From positions 1 to 57,284 of the forward strand of contig NBMY01000129.1 of assembly GCA_002212985.1 (NCBI GenBank): 57,284 nt of DNA, in the 5' to 3' direction. This document shows, in pieces, positions 36,057-45,400 of the stretch; within the stretch, counting starts at the first letter, position 1, and every line of letters begins with the position of its first letter. The stretch comes from Sphingobacteriales bacterium TSM_CSS (GTDB lineage Bacteria > Bacteroidota > Bacteroidia > Chitinophagales > UBA2359). Below the pieces are notes generated by a model. It had not been told where the DNA came from. It saw nothing but the letters and a program-made list of their open reading frames with translations, and made no database searches. Position numbers and translations under genes: made by a program.

Positions 36057-36554
36057 ATGGATATACTGACAGCTTTTGCCAACATAAATACCCTTATTTT
36101 TGACGTGGACGGTGTGCTTACCAACGGCAACGTGCTCATTACCGAACAAGGGCACCTGCTCCGAGCCATGAACGTGCGCGACGGGTATGCTATAAGGCAC
36201 GCCCTTCAAGCCGGTCTACACATAGCCATTATTACCGGCGGAAACTCAGATGGGGTAACCAAACGCCTGCAAATGCTGGGTATAACCGATATCTACGCCA
36301 ATGTACGCCACAAACCCGATGCTTTTGAGGAACTGGTGCTTACCTATAACCTCAACAAAAACCAAATTTTATACATGGGCGATGACCTGCCCGATTGGGA
36401 AGTGATGCGGCAGGTAGCAATGCCGGTTTGCCCGGCCGATGCCGTACCCGAAATTAAAAGCATAAGCAAATACATCTCGCCATACACCGGTGGAAACGGC
36501 TGTGTGCGAGATGTTATTGAAAAAACACTAAAACTTAAGGGATTATGGGCGTAA
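36057..36554 (+). CDS. kdsC: KDO 8-phosphate phosphatase
   Basis: A HAD-superfamily C0 phosphatase of 165 residues that removes phosphate from 3-deoxy-manno-octulosonate 8-phosphate, a step in lipopolysaccharide core synthesis. The nucleophile motif is FDVDGVLTNG near residue 15, motif II is ITGGNSDGVTKR, and motif IV GDDLPDWEVM. The lack of a cap domain fits a tetrameric KdsC. The ATG at 36057 gives the usual start; an upstream TTG is possible. UbiA and maf genes follow on the same strand. Confidence 0.92.
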   Translation: MDILTAFANINTLIFDVDGVLTNGNVLITEQGHLLRAMNVRDGYAIRHALQAGLHIAIITGGNSDGVTKRLQMLGITDIYANVRHKPDAFEELVLTYNLNKNQILYMGDDLPDWEVMRQVAMPVCPADAVPEIKSISKYISPYTGGNGCVRDVIEKTLKLKGLWA

Positions 36555-36636
36555 CCCCCTAAAACCTGTTTACCTACCAATTACTAACCAATACAACCGG
36601 ATTTTTACAACCGGAAGCCATACCATACAACAACCA

Positions 36637-37905
36637 ATGTTAAGGTCATTTTTTTCTGTTATCAGGTGGGTTAATTTATTGTACCTACTGCTCACCTTTT
36701 GCGGGTTTCGGTTCTTGCTCATTAATCCGCTGTTTCAGTTGGCAGGCTATACTCCTTCGCTGAGCAATGCGGCATTTGTGCTGCTTGCCTTATCGGTTAT
36801 CCTGGTGGCAGCGGGCGGCTATATTATTAACGACTACTTTGATGTGGAAGCCGATATGGTGAACAAACCCCACAAAGTGGTTATTGGCAACCAAATAAGC
36901 CCCGATACTGCCATGCGCTGGTATTACCTGTGCAACACGGCCGGCATTGCATCGGGTTTTTGGCTTGCCTGGCAGGCAGGCAATGTAAAACTGGGGTTCA
37001 TTCATATTTTTTCGGCAGCAATGCTTTGGTTTTATGCCACTTATTTTAAGCGTAAGCCTTTAACCGGCAATTTACTGGTTTCATTTATGGTGGCACTCAG
37101 TATATTCTGTATTCTGCTGTTCGATACCGAAATGCGCGCATTTACCGCCATAAAGATGAAAGAAATACTTAAATCGGGATTTGAAACCCTTACCGGCTAC
37201 ATTGTGGCCGCACCCGAACTAACCGGCTACACCAATAAAGAACTGTTTGAAACCATTTTTACCTTTGTGACTACGTATGCCGGTTTTGCCTTTTTGCTTA
37301 ACCTGATACGGGAGTTGGTTAAAGACCTGGAAGATGCCCCCGGCGACGAAGAAGCCGGCTACCGAACCCTGCCCCTTGTAGCCGGCTTTGCTTTTACCAA
37401 ACTGCTGGCCGGCGCTACAGTATTGCTCACCATTAAACTTATAACTAATTTTCAAATTGAACAGGCGCTTACCGGCCAACTTTGGGTGGCCGTTGCCACT
37501 CTAATGCTCATTCAGTTGCCGCTGATGTATGTGGTGTATAAACTTTGGGTTACCAACCAAAAAGCAGGTTTTACCCAAATTAGCAGGGTGGTAAAAGTGG
37601 TAATGCTGTTGGGGCTGGCGTATTTGCCCTACCTTAGAGCCACAATAGTGTACACCCCGCAGCAAATGGTATTGCCACCCGGCATAGAAAGCATAAGCGT
37701 TGATATTGACTCCACCCAAACTCAAAAACCCGATACCACCGCAACCAAAAGCGCCAACCCCGATACCGCCGTAATTGTTATAGACCCAAACGCACCACAA
37801 ACTACGCCGGCTACAACAATAGAAAGCGAAACCGATTTACCGAAATCTATGCAGCCCAAACCTGCCGGCAATGTTCCCGCCATAGACGACGACCTCCTGA
37901 AATAA
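36637..37905 (+). CDS. UbiA-family prenyltransferase with long acidic tail
   Basis: 422 residues; UbiA proteins usually have about 290. The two prenyl-diphosphate-binding motifs are NDYFDVEADMVNKP (about 67-80) and KDLEDAPGDEEAGYRTLP (about 230), in a membrane protein of about eight or nine helices. The closest types are geranylgeranylglycerol-phosphate or menaquinone/heme-type transferases; the substrate is unknown. The last 80 residues, after the final helix, form a Thr/Pro/Asp-rich hydrophilic tail (DTTATKSANPDTA; ending DDDLLK), probably disordered. It lies between kdsC and maf and ends 9 bases before maf. Confidence 0.85.
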   Translation: MLRSFFSVIRWVNLLYLLLTFCGFRFLLINPLFQLAGYTPSLSNAAFVLLALSVILVAAGGYIINDYFDVEADMVNKPHKVVIGNQISPDTAMRWYYLCNTAGIASGFWLAWQAGNVKLGFIHIFSAAMLWFYATYFKRKPLTGNLLVSFMVALSIFCILLFDTEMRAFTAIKMKEILKSGFETLTGYIVAAPELTGYTNKELFETIFTFVTTYAGFAFLLNLIRELVKDLEDAPGDEEAGYRTLPLVAGFAFTKLLAGATVLLTIKLITNFQIEQALTGQLWVAVATLMLIQLPLMYVVYKLWVTNQKAGFTQISRVVKVVMLLGLAYLPYLRATIVYTPQQMVLPPGIESISVDIDSTQTQKPDTTATKSANPDTAVIVIDPNAPQTTPATTIESETDLPKSMQPKPAGNVPAIDDDLLK

Positions 37906-37914
37906 CCCCGATTA

Positions 37915-38520
37915 ATGATGCCATACCAACCCAATCCTTTTCTTACAATTGGGCAGCAGCGCCGTATTATACTCGCTTCCCAATCGCCCCGAAGACAGCA
38001 ATTGCTCTCAGAAGCCGGGCTATTGTTTGAGGTAATTACCCACGACACCGACGAAAGCTACCCGCCACAGCTACTCCCTCCCCAAATTGCCGAACATATT
38101 GCCCTGCAAAAAGCCTTAGCAGTAAAAAGCGCCCTTAAAGCTGAGCCCGATGTTGTTATTGGCGCCGATACCATTGTTGAAATTAACGGGCAAATTATGG
38201 GTAAGCCGGCTAATGAAACCGAAGCCCTTTATTTTTTAAACCAGCTTTCGGGTAAGAAACATCGGGTTATTACAGGTATTTGCCTGCTCTCTTTAAACCG
38301 ATGCCATGCTTTTCATGTTTCTACCATCGTGCATTTCTATTTCCTTACCAAGCAACAAATTGAGTATTATGTGCAAACCTGTAAACCATACGACAAGGCA
38401 GGAGGCTACGCCATTCAGGAATGGATAGGATTAACCGGTATTGAAAAAATTGACGGCTGCTATTTTAATGTCATGGGGCTGCCCGTTAGCCGCCTGCTAC
38501 TGGAAATGAACAACTTTTAA
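37915..38520 (+). CDS. maf: Maf-like nucleotide pyrophosphatase
   Basis: A 201-residue Maf/YhdE house-cleaning pyrophosphatase acting on dTTP/UTP or modified nucleotides. Motifs: ILASQSPRRQQLL near the N-terminus, DTDES, GADTIVEINGQIMGKP, and SGKKHRVITGICLL. It is cytoplasmic. Start ATG 37915, 9 bases after the prenyltransferase stop, so it is probably co-transcribed. Confidence 0.92.
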   Translation: MMPYQPNPFLTIGQQRRIILASQSPRRQQLLSEAGLLFEVITHDTDESYPPQLLPPQIAEHIALQKALAVKSALKAEPDVVIGADTIVEINGQIMGKPANETEALYFLNQLSGKKHRVITGICLLSLNRCHAFHVSTIVHFYFLTKQQIEYYVQTCKPYDKAGGYAIQEWIGLTGIEKIDGCYFNVMGLPVSRLLLEMNNF

Positions 38521-38635
38521 TAGTTATGCACAAACCTGCTGCCTGCCAATAAAAAAATACTAATTTTGCACATTTTTAAATGCTGTGGCCAATCTGCCAC
38601 GTTCAACCGTTTTTTTGCCGACTAAATTCTCTGAT

Positions 38636-39757
38636 ATGCTAAATGAGTGGAGCCACGACTCGGCAGAAGCCAAAGAGCTGCTGTTATCTATTGAAGTTAC
38701 GACCACCCATGACGACGACCGCCCTGTTTATATTACCGGAAATTTTAACAACTGGGTTACCGATGACGACCGGTTTAAAATGGTAAAGATAGAACACGGC
38801 AAGTACCATTTTACCTTCCCCGCAGGTTTGCAACTGCCCGAAACCCTTGAGTACAAGTTTGTAAAAAGCGGTGCATGGCACAACGTGGAAATTGATACCT
38901 TCGGAAATACCCCGCCAAACCGCCGTATTGAAAAAACCAGAGGGTATGTTAAAGATCATGTTTACCGCTTTCAAAACAACGGGCAATTCTATAACCCGCA
39001 GTTTCTGCCACAAATTCAACTGCTCACCAACGGCGATGATATTCCACAAATGCGTATAAAGCGCAATGTTTGGGCAATACTGCCTTACAACTACTACCAA
39101 ACCACAGAGCAGTACCCGGTTTTATACCTGCACGATGCCCAAAACCTGTTTAACGACAATGCACCCTTTGGAAACTGGGCTATAGACCGCAAATTGGCTG
39201 TACTGGCAGAACGCAACATGGGTAACCTCATTATTATTGCCATTGACCATGCAGGGCATAAACGCATTCATGATTTCTCTATTTACCCCATGCGCACCAA
39301 ACCGCAGGAGGGTAAAAAATATGTAAAATTTATCAGTAACGTACTCAAACCCTATGTTGACCAACACCTGCGCACCCTGCCCCACCGCAATAATACCGGC
39401 ATAGGAGGCAGTTCTTTGGGTGGCTTGGTTAGCATTTATGCAGGACTCACGCAGCCTGCAATTTTCAGCAAATTAATGGTATTCTCACCTTCTTTGTGGA
39501 TGAACCCGCATATCCACTTTGAAAATATGCACATAAAAAAAACTTTCCAAACCAAAGTGTACATATACGCCGGAGGGGAGGAAGGTGCCAACATGGTGAC
39601 TAATGTATATCGGTTTAAAGAAGCGCTCGAAAAACAAGGCATTACAGAAGCCAACCTGCGCTTCAGAATAAATATTGACCCCCAAGGTAAACACAACGAG
39701 CGGCATTGGGGCGAAGAATTTCCGAAAGCCGTAGAATGGCTATATTTCAACAATTAA
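38636..39757 (+). CDS. Cytoplasmic CBM-esterase, paralogue of the arm esterases
   Basis: 373 residues. An N-terminal glycogen/starch-binding-type module (about 15-105: VYITGNFNNWVTDDDRFKMV; LEYKFVKSGAWHNVEID) and an esterase D-type domain (about 125-370) with the nucleophile elbow GGSSLGGLVSIYAG and YLHDAQNLFND. Unlike the two arm copies it has neither signal peptide nor sorting domain, so it probably stays in the cytoplasm. The ATG at 38636 is used; a GTG at 38585 would add 17 residues. The substrate is unknown. Leucyl aminopeptidase follows after 20 bases. Confidence 0.85.
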   Translation: MLNEWSHDSAEAKELLLSIEVTTTHDDDRPVYITGNFNNWVTDDDRFKMVKIEHGKYHFTFPAGLQLPETLEYKFVKSGAWHNVEIDTFGNTPPNRRIEKTRGYVKDHVYRFQNNGQFYNPQFLPQIQLLTNGDDIPQMRIKRNVWAILPYNYYQTTEQYPVLYLHDAQNLFNDNAPFGNWAIDRKLAVLAERNMGNLIIIAIDHAGHKRIHDFSIYPMRTKPQEGKKYVKFISNVLKPYVDQHLRTLPHRNNTGIGGSSLGGLVSIYAGLTQPAIFSKLMVFSPSLWMNPHIHFENMHIKKTFQTKVYIYAGGEEGANMVTNVYRFKEALEKQGITEANLRFRINIDPQGKHNERHWGEEFPKAVEWLYFNN

Positions 39758-39777
39758 CCATATCTTAAACAGTAAAC

Positions 39778-41292
39778 ATGCTAATTCAAACAGCCAACTC
39801 CTTTGGCACTTACCCGCCGGTTCTTATTTTCCCCTTGTTTCAAAACGAAACACTCACGAATGCGCTGTCAAAAATTGCCGCACTTTGCGGTATTGATGCC
39901 ACATTGCTTACCACAGGTTTTAAGGCAGAACTAAAAGAAATGCACCAAATTTACGTTGTCAACCGGCGCAAACCCGAACTAAAAAAAGTGTATCTGCTTG
40001 GTTTGGGGGCCAACCCCTCATCGGCCGAAATATTGGACGTATTCCGCAGTTTTGCACATCGCAATAAAACCACGCTTCCGTCTTCTATAGGATTAGATTT
40101 GCTTACCACAAACGCAACACAACGCAAAGAAACCATTAAAACAGTGGCAGAAGCAGCCGCAAACGGCATTTTACTGGGGCATTACAACATAGGGCAGTAC
40201 AAAACCAACGCCAAAACGCCTTATGCGCTTTTATCGGAAGAAGCGAGTCTTACTATAATTACGGGCAAACAATTTACCGAAACTGCCAATAATGCTGCCC
40301 GAAAGGGTTTAGATATAGCACAAACGCAAATGTATATTTTTCACTTGGTAAACGGTTCAAGTAACCACGTAACCCCTACTCATATTGGGGAATGCGCCAT
40401 CGAATCGGGGGCAAGACATGGTTTTCAGGTAACCGTTTACGATAAAATTCAAATTCAAACGCTTGGTTTACATGCCTTGCTGGCAGTAAACCGCGGCAGC
40501 GAAACCCCGCCCACGTTTATTGTTATGGAGTACCAGCCCAAACAACATAGCAACAAAACCCTTCCCAAAATTGGGCTGGTTGGGAAAGGCATAACCTTTG
40601 ATACCGGCGGCTTGTCTATCAAAACTGCCAACATGCAATACATGAAAAGCGATATGGGCGGCGCTGCAGCTGTTTTAGGCATTATGGAAGTGGCTGCCAA
40701 ACTGCAACTGCCACTGCACCTCATTGGCATTATTCCCAGCACCGAAAACAGCGTGGATGCCACCGCCATTAAACCCAGCGACGTGATAAACTCGTACAGT
40801 GGTAAAACAATTGAAGTAGATAATACCGATGCCGAAGGAAGACTCATTTTGGCCGATGGACTTACCTATCTTAAACGCAATTTTAACCCCGATGTAATGA
40901 TTGACCTGGCCACCCTTACCGGCAACTGTGTTATGGCATTGGGCTACAAAGCCGCCGGACTTTTCTGCAACAGCCAAGCCCTTGCCGACAAACTCTTGCA
41001 ATCTGCGGGTGCAACCGGCGAAAGATTATGGCAACTGCCCCTCTGGGATGCCTACAAAAAAGAAACCCAATCTGATGTAGCCGATATTAAAAACCATAGT
41101 GGCTCGCCGCTGGCAGGCGCCATTGTTGCCGCCAAATTCCTCGAAGCATTTATTGAAAACCACACCGCCTGGGCGCACCTCGATATTGCAGGAACCGCTT
41201 TCGGCGATTCGGAATACAGCAATGCTAAAAGTGCTACCGGTTACGGTATCAGGCTGCTGACCCACTACCTCGAACAGCTTGCTGCCGGGTAA
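39778..41292 (+). CDS. pepA: Leucyl aminopeptidase, M17 family
   Basis: 504 residues. The C-terminal catalytic domain has the di-metal motifs VGKGITFDTGGLSIKTA, MKSDMGGAAAVLG and NTDAEGRLILADGLTY, plus the DLATLTGN segment; the N-terminal domain is divergent as usual. It releases N-terminal residues from peptides as a hexamer in the cytoplasm. It is convergent with the arm-B tsaD, only 11 bases between stops, so the inner edge of arm B is immediately next to it. Confidence 0.93.
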   Translation: MLIQTANSFGTYPPVLIFPLFQNETLTNALSKIAALCGIDATLLTTGFKAELKEMHQIYVVNRRKPELKKVYLLGLGANPSSAEILDVFRSFAHRNKTTLPSSIGLDLLTTNATQRKETIKTVAEAAANGILLGHYNIGQYKTNAKTPYALLSEEASLTIITGKQFTETANNAARKGLDIAQTQMYIFHLVNGSSNHVTPTHIGECAIESGARHGFQVTVYDKIQIQTLGLHALLAVNRGSETPPTFIVMEYQPKQHSNKTLPKIGLVGKGITFDTGGLSIKTANMQYMKSDMGGAAAVLGIMEVAAKLQLPLHLIGIIPSTENSVDATAIKPSDVINSYSGKTIEVDNTDAEGRLILADGLTYLKRNFNPDVMIDLATLTGNCVMALGYKAAGLFCNSQALADKLLQSAGATGERLWQLPLWDAYKKETQSDVADIKNHSGSPLAGAIVAAKFLEAFIENHTAWAHLDIAGTAFGDSEYSNAKSATGYGIRLLTHYLEQLAAG

Positions 41293-41303
41293 ACCTGCTG
41301 CTG

Positions 41304-42323
41304 CTACCCCTCTGCAATAGGGAACCGGGCCTTGGGAACCGCATATTGGTTGGTAAAATCGGCTTCTAAGTATTGGTACCAGGCTGCCATGGCTATCATG
41401 CCGGCATTATCAGTACAATACTGAAACTGCGGAATGTATGTATGCCATTTCATTTGCTTGCCCAAAACTTCCAGTTCGCGGCGCAGTTCGCTGTTGGCCG
41501 AAACACCGCCTGCAATGGCAACATGGGTAATACCATAATGCCGCGCTGCTTTTTTAAGCCTTTTAAGCAGGGTGCTTACAATAGTTTTTTGTACCGATGC
41601 GCAAATGTCATAAAGATGCTCGCCAATGAACTGCGGGTTATTTTGGGTGTTTTTCTGCAAAAAATACAATACCGATGTTTTTAACCCACTGAAACTAAAC
41701 CCGAAAGGTTCGCGGGTTTTCCCCTCCGGAAAAACATAAGCGTCGGGGTTGCCCAGTTTGGCATATTGGTCTATTAAAGGGCCGCCCGGGTAAGGCAATC
41801 CCAGCAGTTTGGCGGTTTTGTCAAAGGCTTCGCCGGCGGCATCATCGGTTGTTTCTCCCACCACTTCCATATCAAGGTAATTGTTTACCTTCACAATTTG
41901 GGTATGTCCGCCCGAAACGGTAAGGCATAGAAAAGGAAATTGGGGCTTAGGTTCGTCAATAAAATGTGCCAGTACATGCGCGCGCATGTGGTTTACCGCA
42001 ATAAGCGGAATATTGAGCGCCAGCGCCATAGCTTTGGCAAAGGTAGCGCCCACAAACAACGACCCGATTAACCCCGGTCCCGAGGTAAAAGCAATGGCGC
42101 TGAGTTGGTTTTTTTGTATGCCTGCCTGTTGCAGCGCATAATCTACCACCGGCACAATATTTTGCTGGTGCGCCCTGGAAGCCAGTTCGGGCACTACGCC
42201 GCCGTATGCCTTATGCACATCTTGCCCTGCTACTACGTTGCTCAGCAGCCAGCCGTCTTGCAATACAGCGGCGGAGGTATCGTCGCACGAAGATTCTATA
42301 GCCAATATGGTAATGGGTTTCAT
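41304..42323 (-). CDS. tsaD: TsaD, second copy (arm B)
   Basis: 339 residues, same length as the arm-A copy and with the same catalytic motifs: NHMRAH, VSGGHTQIV, AGGVSANSELRRE. By eye it differs at roughly one residue in fifteen, mostly in surface stretches such as YALQQAGIQKN (arm A has VALKQSGVLPN). DNA identity is patchy, with identical runs of 20-40 bases among diverged ones. Two intact tsaD genes in one genome would be unusual, because the enzyme acts in a fixed complex and is normally single-copy. Confidence 0.95.
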   Translation of the reverse strand: MKPITILAIESSCDDTSAAVLQDGWLLSNVVAGQDVHKAYGGVVPELASRAHQQNIVPVVDYALQQAGIQKNQLSAIAFTSGPGLIGSLFVGATFAKAMALALNIPLIAVNHMRAHVLAHFIDEPKPQFPFLCLTVSGGHTQIVKVNNYLDMEVVGETTDDAAGEAFDKTAKLLGLPYPGGPLIDQYAKLGNPDAYVFPEGKTREPFGFSFSGLKTSVLYFLQKNTQNNPQFIGEHLYDICASVQKTIVSTLLKRLKKAARHYGITHVAIAGGVSANSELRRELEVLGKQMKWHTYIPQFQYCTDNAGMIAMAAWYQYLEADFTNQYAVPKARFPIAEG

Positions 42324-42463
42324 GTACAGGTTTGGCGCGGTTTGGCAAACGGTTCAGGTTCTTTTAACCGCCTCCGGCAGTTCTTTGTTCAAACAGGGCA
42401 AACAAAATATGGCAAAGCCCGGCAGTTTTACTGCTTACCGGGTCAATATTCTGCCTCAATTTC

Positions 42464-45400
42464 TTAGTATCTTATTTGCTGTATGCCAATAATGCTTGAG
42501 TTGGGTACATACAGGTTAAAATCGGCCACGGTAACGGTGCGGTCTAAGTTGCAATCGCTGTCAACATACTGGTTCAGCACAGAAGCCTGGCCGGTATAGA
42601 AGTTAAAATCGGCCACGGTAAACACGCCATCGGCGTTAAAATCGCCGGCACGCATAGCCCAGTTACCATCGGGCATGGCCACCGTTTGCTGGTTACCCAA
42701 CACATAAGAGCCATCGGCAGCAAAGTTATAGGGGTTAATGTTGGGCAGCGGCACCGGCACTGCGCTCATAACCGCAAGGTGGTTACGGTGTCTTATAACC
42801 ACATAGTAGCTGCTGTTTGGCGGTATGCTGTAAAAGCGCACGCCGTCTTTACCTTTGTCAATTACGCTGCCGTTGTTAAGCAGCAATGCGGCTTTTTGTT
42901 CTACCAACTGGTTGTTGTTGGCGGCGTTGCGCAGTTCAACCAGCACCCAATCTACCATGTTATTGGGTATTTCATCAAGGCACTCGTTGCCGTTATAGTT
43001 CCACGGGCTTTGGTTAAACGGTTGTACATCGGGTAGGAGGTTATACTGTTTAAGCGTGGTACTCATGCTGCCGTTGCCAAGGTAAGACCCCTGCAAAAAC
43101 ACCTTTATTTTGGCTTTTACCGGGTCATACTGTGCATCTTTCAGCCCAATGCATACCTGGCCGTAGGTGTAGCCAAACGGGTTGTTGGCAGAGGCAATTT
43201 GAAGGTAATACTGTTGGCCGGGGGTAAGGTTGTCAATGAGTACCGGCTCGCCGCAGCGCGATGGATTGAACTCGCACTGAACCTCGGTTAGGTTGCCGCA
43301 AACACCCGAAAATACCGAAAGCACATGCACAAAATCGGCATCGGTGGTGGCATATACCTTACCCGATGCAGGAGCGGTAAAGGTAAACCAAATGGCGGCT
43401 GTGGGGTTAATGTCGCAGCTGGTGGGTTGTCCGTTTATATTTACGTCATACAGTGTTTGCGTAATACCGGCGGCAGGTTGCAGGGTTGTAATTGCCGTAC
43501 TATATGCTCCCGACTGGTTTACGGCATAGGCGCTGGTAACCAGGTAATAGGTAATGCCGGCAGTTAAATTTAGCGCCAGCCGCGATTGCGTGGTGCCGTT
43601 GTAATCATCATTTCCGTTAATATAGGTGGTGCAGGGGTTGGCGGGGTCAAAACTGCCCGAAAACAGGTGCATATAACCATCAAAACCGGTATAGGTGTTT
43701 GTAATGGTGTAAATGGCTGTATTGGCTACGGTAAAGGTAAACACGTCGTACTGCACATTTACTGTGCTTACTGTGCAGGTTGCCCCCTGGTTGGGTCGCA
43801 GGTAAGAGGTGGGGCTGCCAACAGTAGTAGCATTATGGTTAATAACCGGCGCCGGTGCCATTATTTGGGTGCTGTATGCGCCTGCCTGGTTGGCTCCGTA
43901 GGCACTGGTAACCACGTAGTAGGTGGTGCCGGCAGTTAAGTTTACCGTAACCAATGATTGCCCTATGCCGTTGTAATCATCATTTCCGGCCACATAGGTG
44001 GCGCAGGGGTTGGCGGGGTCAAAACTACCGGTGTAAATGTGCAGGTAGCCGTCCATTTCGGGGTAAGTGTTAATAACGGTATAGCTTCCGGAAATGGTGG
44101 GGGTAAAATTAAACACATCGTAGCGCACATAAACCGTACTTATGGTACAGGTAGCGCCTTGGTCGGGGCGGTAGTAGTAGTTGGTGCTGCCGGTTGTGGC
44201 AGCGGCATACCCGGCAAAGGGCACTTGCAGGTCAACGGGCGGGCCGGTAAACGTAGCCGATTGGTTGGTGGCCGTTGTACAGGCATTGCCAACGTTAATA
44301 TCAATGGCTTGGGTACAAACATCGTTGGCGGGTGGTTCGGGCGGGCTGCTGATTGCCATGCACACATTACCTTCAACGGTGGCAAAGTACCCGGTAACTT
44401 GTACGCGATATGTTTGCCCGGCGGTCAGTCCGTTCAGTTCAATGGTATGTCCGTAGTCTGAGCCGCCCACCTCGGTAAGTGCGCCGCAGTTACCGCTGTA
44501 AACGGTAATAACATCGGCAAAATCGGCGCCGCTGTCTAAGATAATCCTACCCGAAGCAGGTGCGGTAAAACGGTACCAGATAGAAGACCGCGAGCGATTG
44601 TTAAGGCTGGGCACAGGTTCATTTGTTTCGAGGGTGGCGTTGCGGTTGTTTCCACTTACGCAACTGCCGTTCAGGGTAAGTTGTACAGCGCCGCTGCAAT
44701 TGTCGTTGGCGGGCGGTGGCGGCGGCGTACCTCCGCCGGTAATACTAAGGCAGGTGGTGCCTTCGGTTTGCCCAAAAGAACCCACGCGGCCGCTTACGCG
44801 CACCAGGTAAGTTTGTCCGCCGGTAAGTCCGGTAACGCGCAGATTTTCGCCGGTAAAGCCAAATTCATCGCGGTTGGAGCAGGCAACAGGGTTCAGGCTG
44901 TTGCAATTACCCGAAAAAACGGTGATAACATCGTTAAAACTGGAAGCGCTGTTTATGGTTACAATACCCGATGCAGGAGCAACAAAGCTAAACCAAATAC
45001 CCGATTTGGTGCTGTCAACACAGGCAGCATCGGGGCCTTCAAAAATAGCGTTTATATTGGTAGCCTCCACACATGGGCCGTTTACCGCAACGGGTTCGGC
45101 ACGGGTACAAACGTCGTTTAATTCGCCCCAGCCGCTCACTTTAATATTGTCAAAACTAGCCCACCAACCCCAGGTTCCGCCATCGCCAAAGCCAAATACC
45201 AGGCGCATATCCTGGCTGCGATAAGGCGAAAGGTCAAGGGTTACGTGTCCGAATTGCCCATAGTTGCTTCCTTCAAAATCTTCACCCACAAAAACTTCTA
45301 CCGGCATAAAATTACCGTTCAGCAGTACGCCAATAGCTAAATACTGCCCTTGATACGCCCTGAAATGCACATCAACATCAAGTGCAATAGTGGCATTAAC

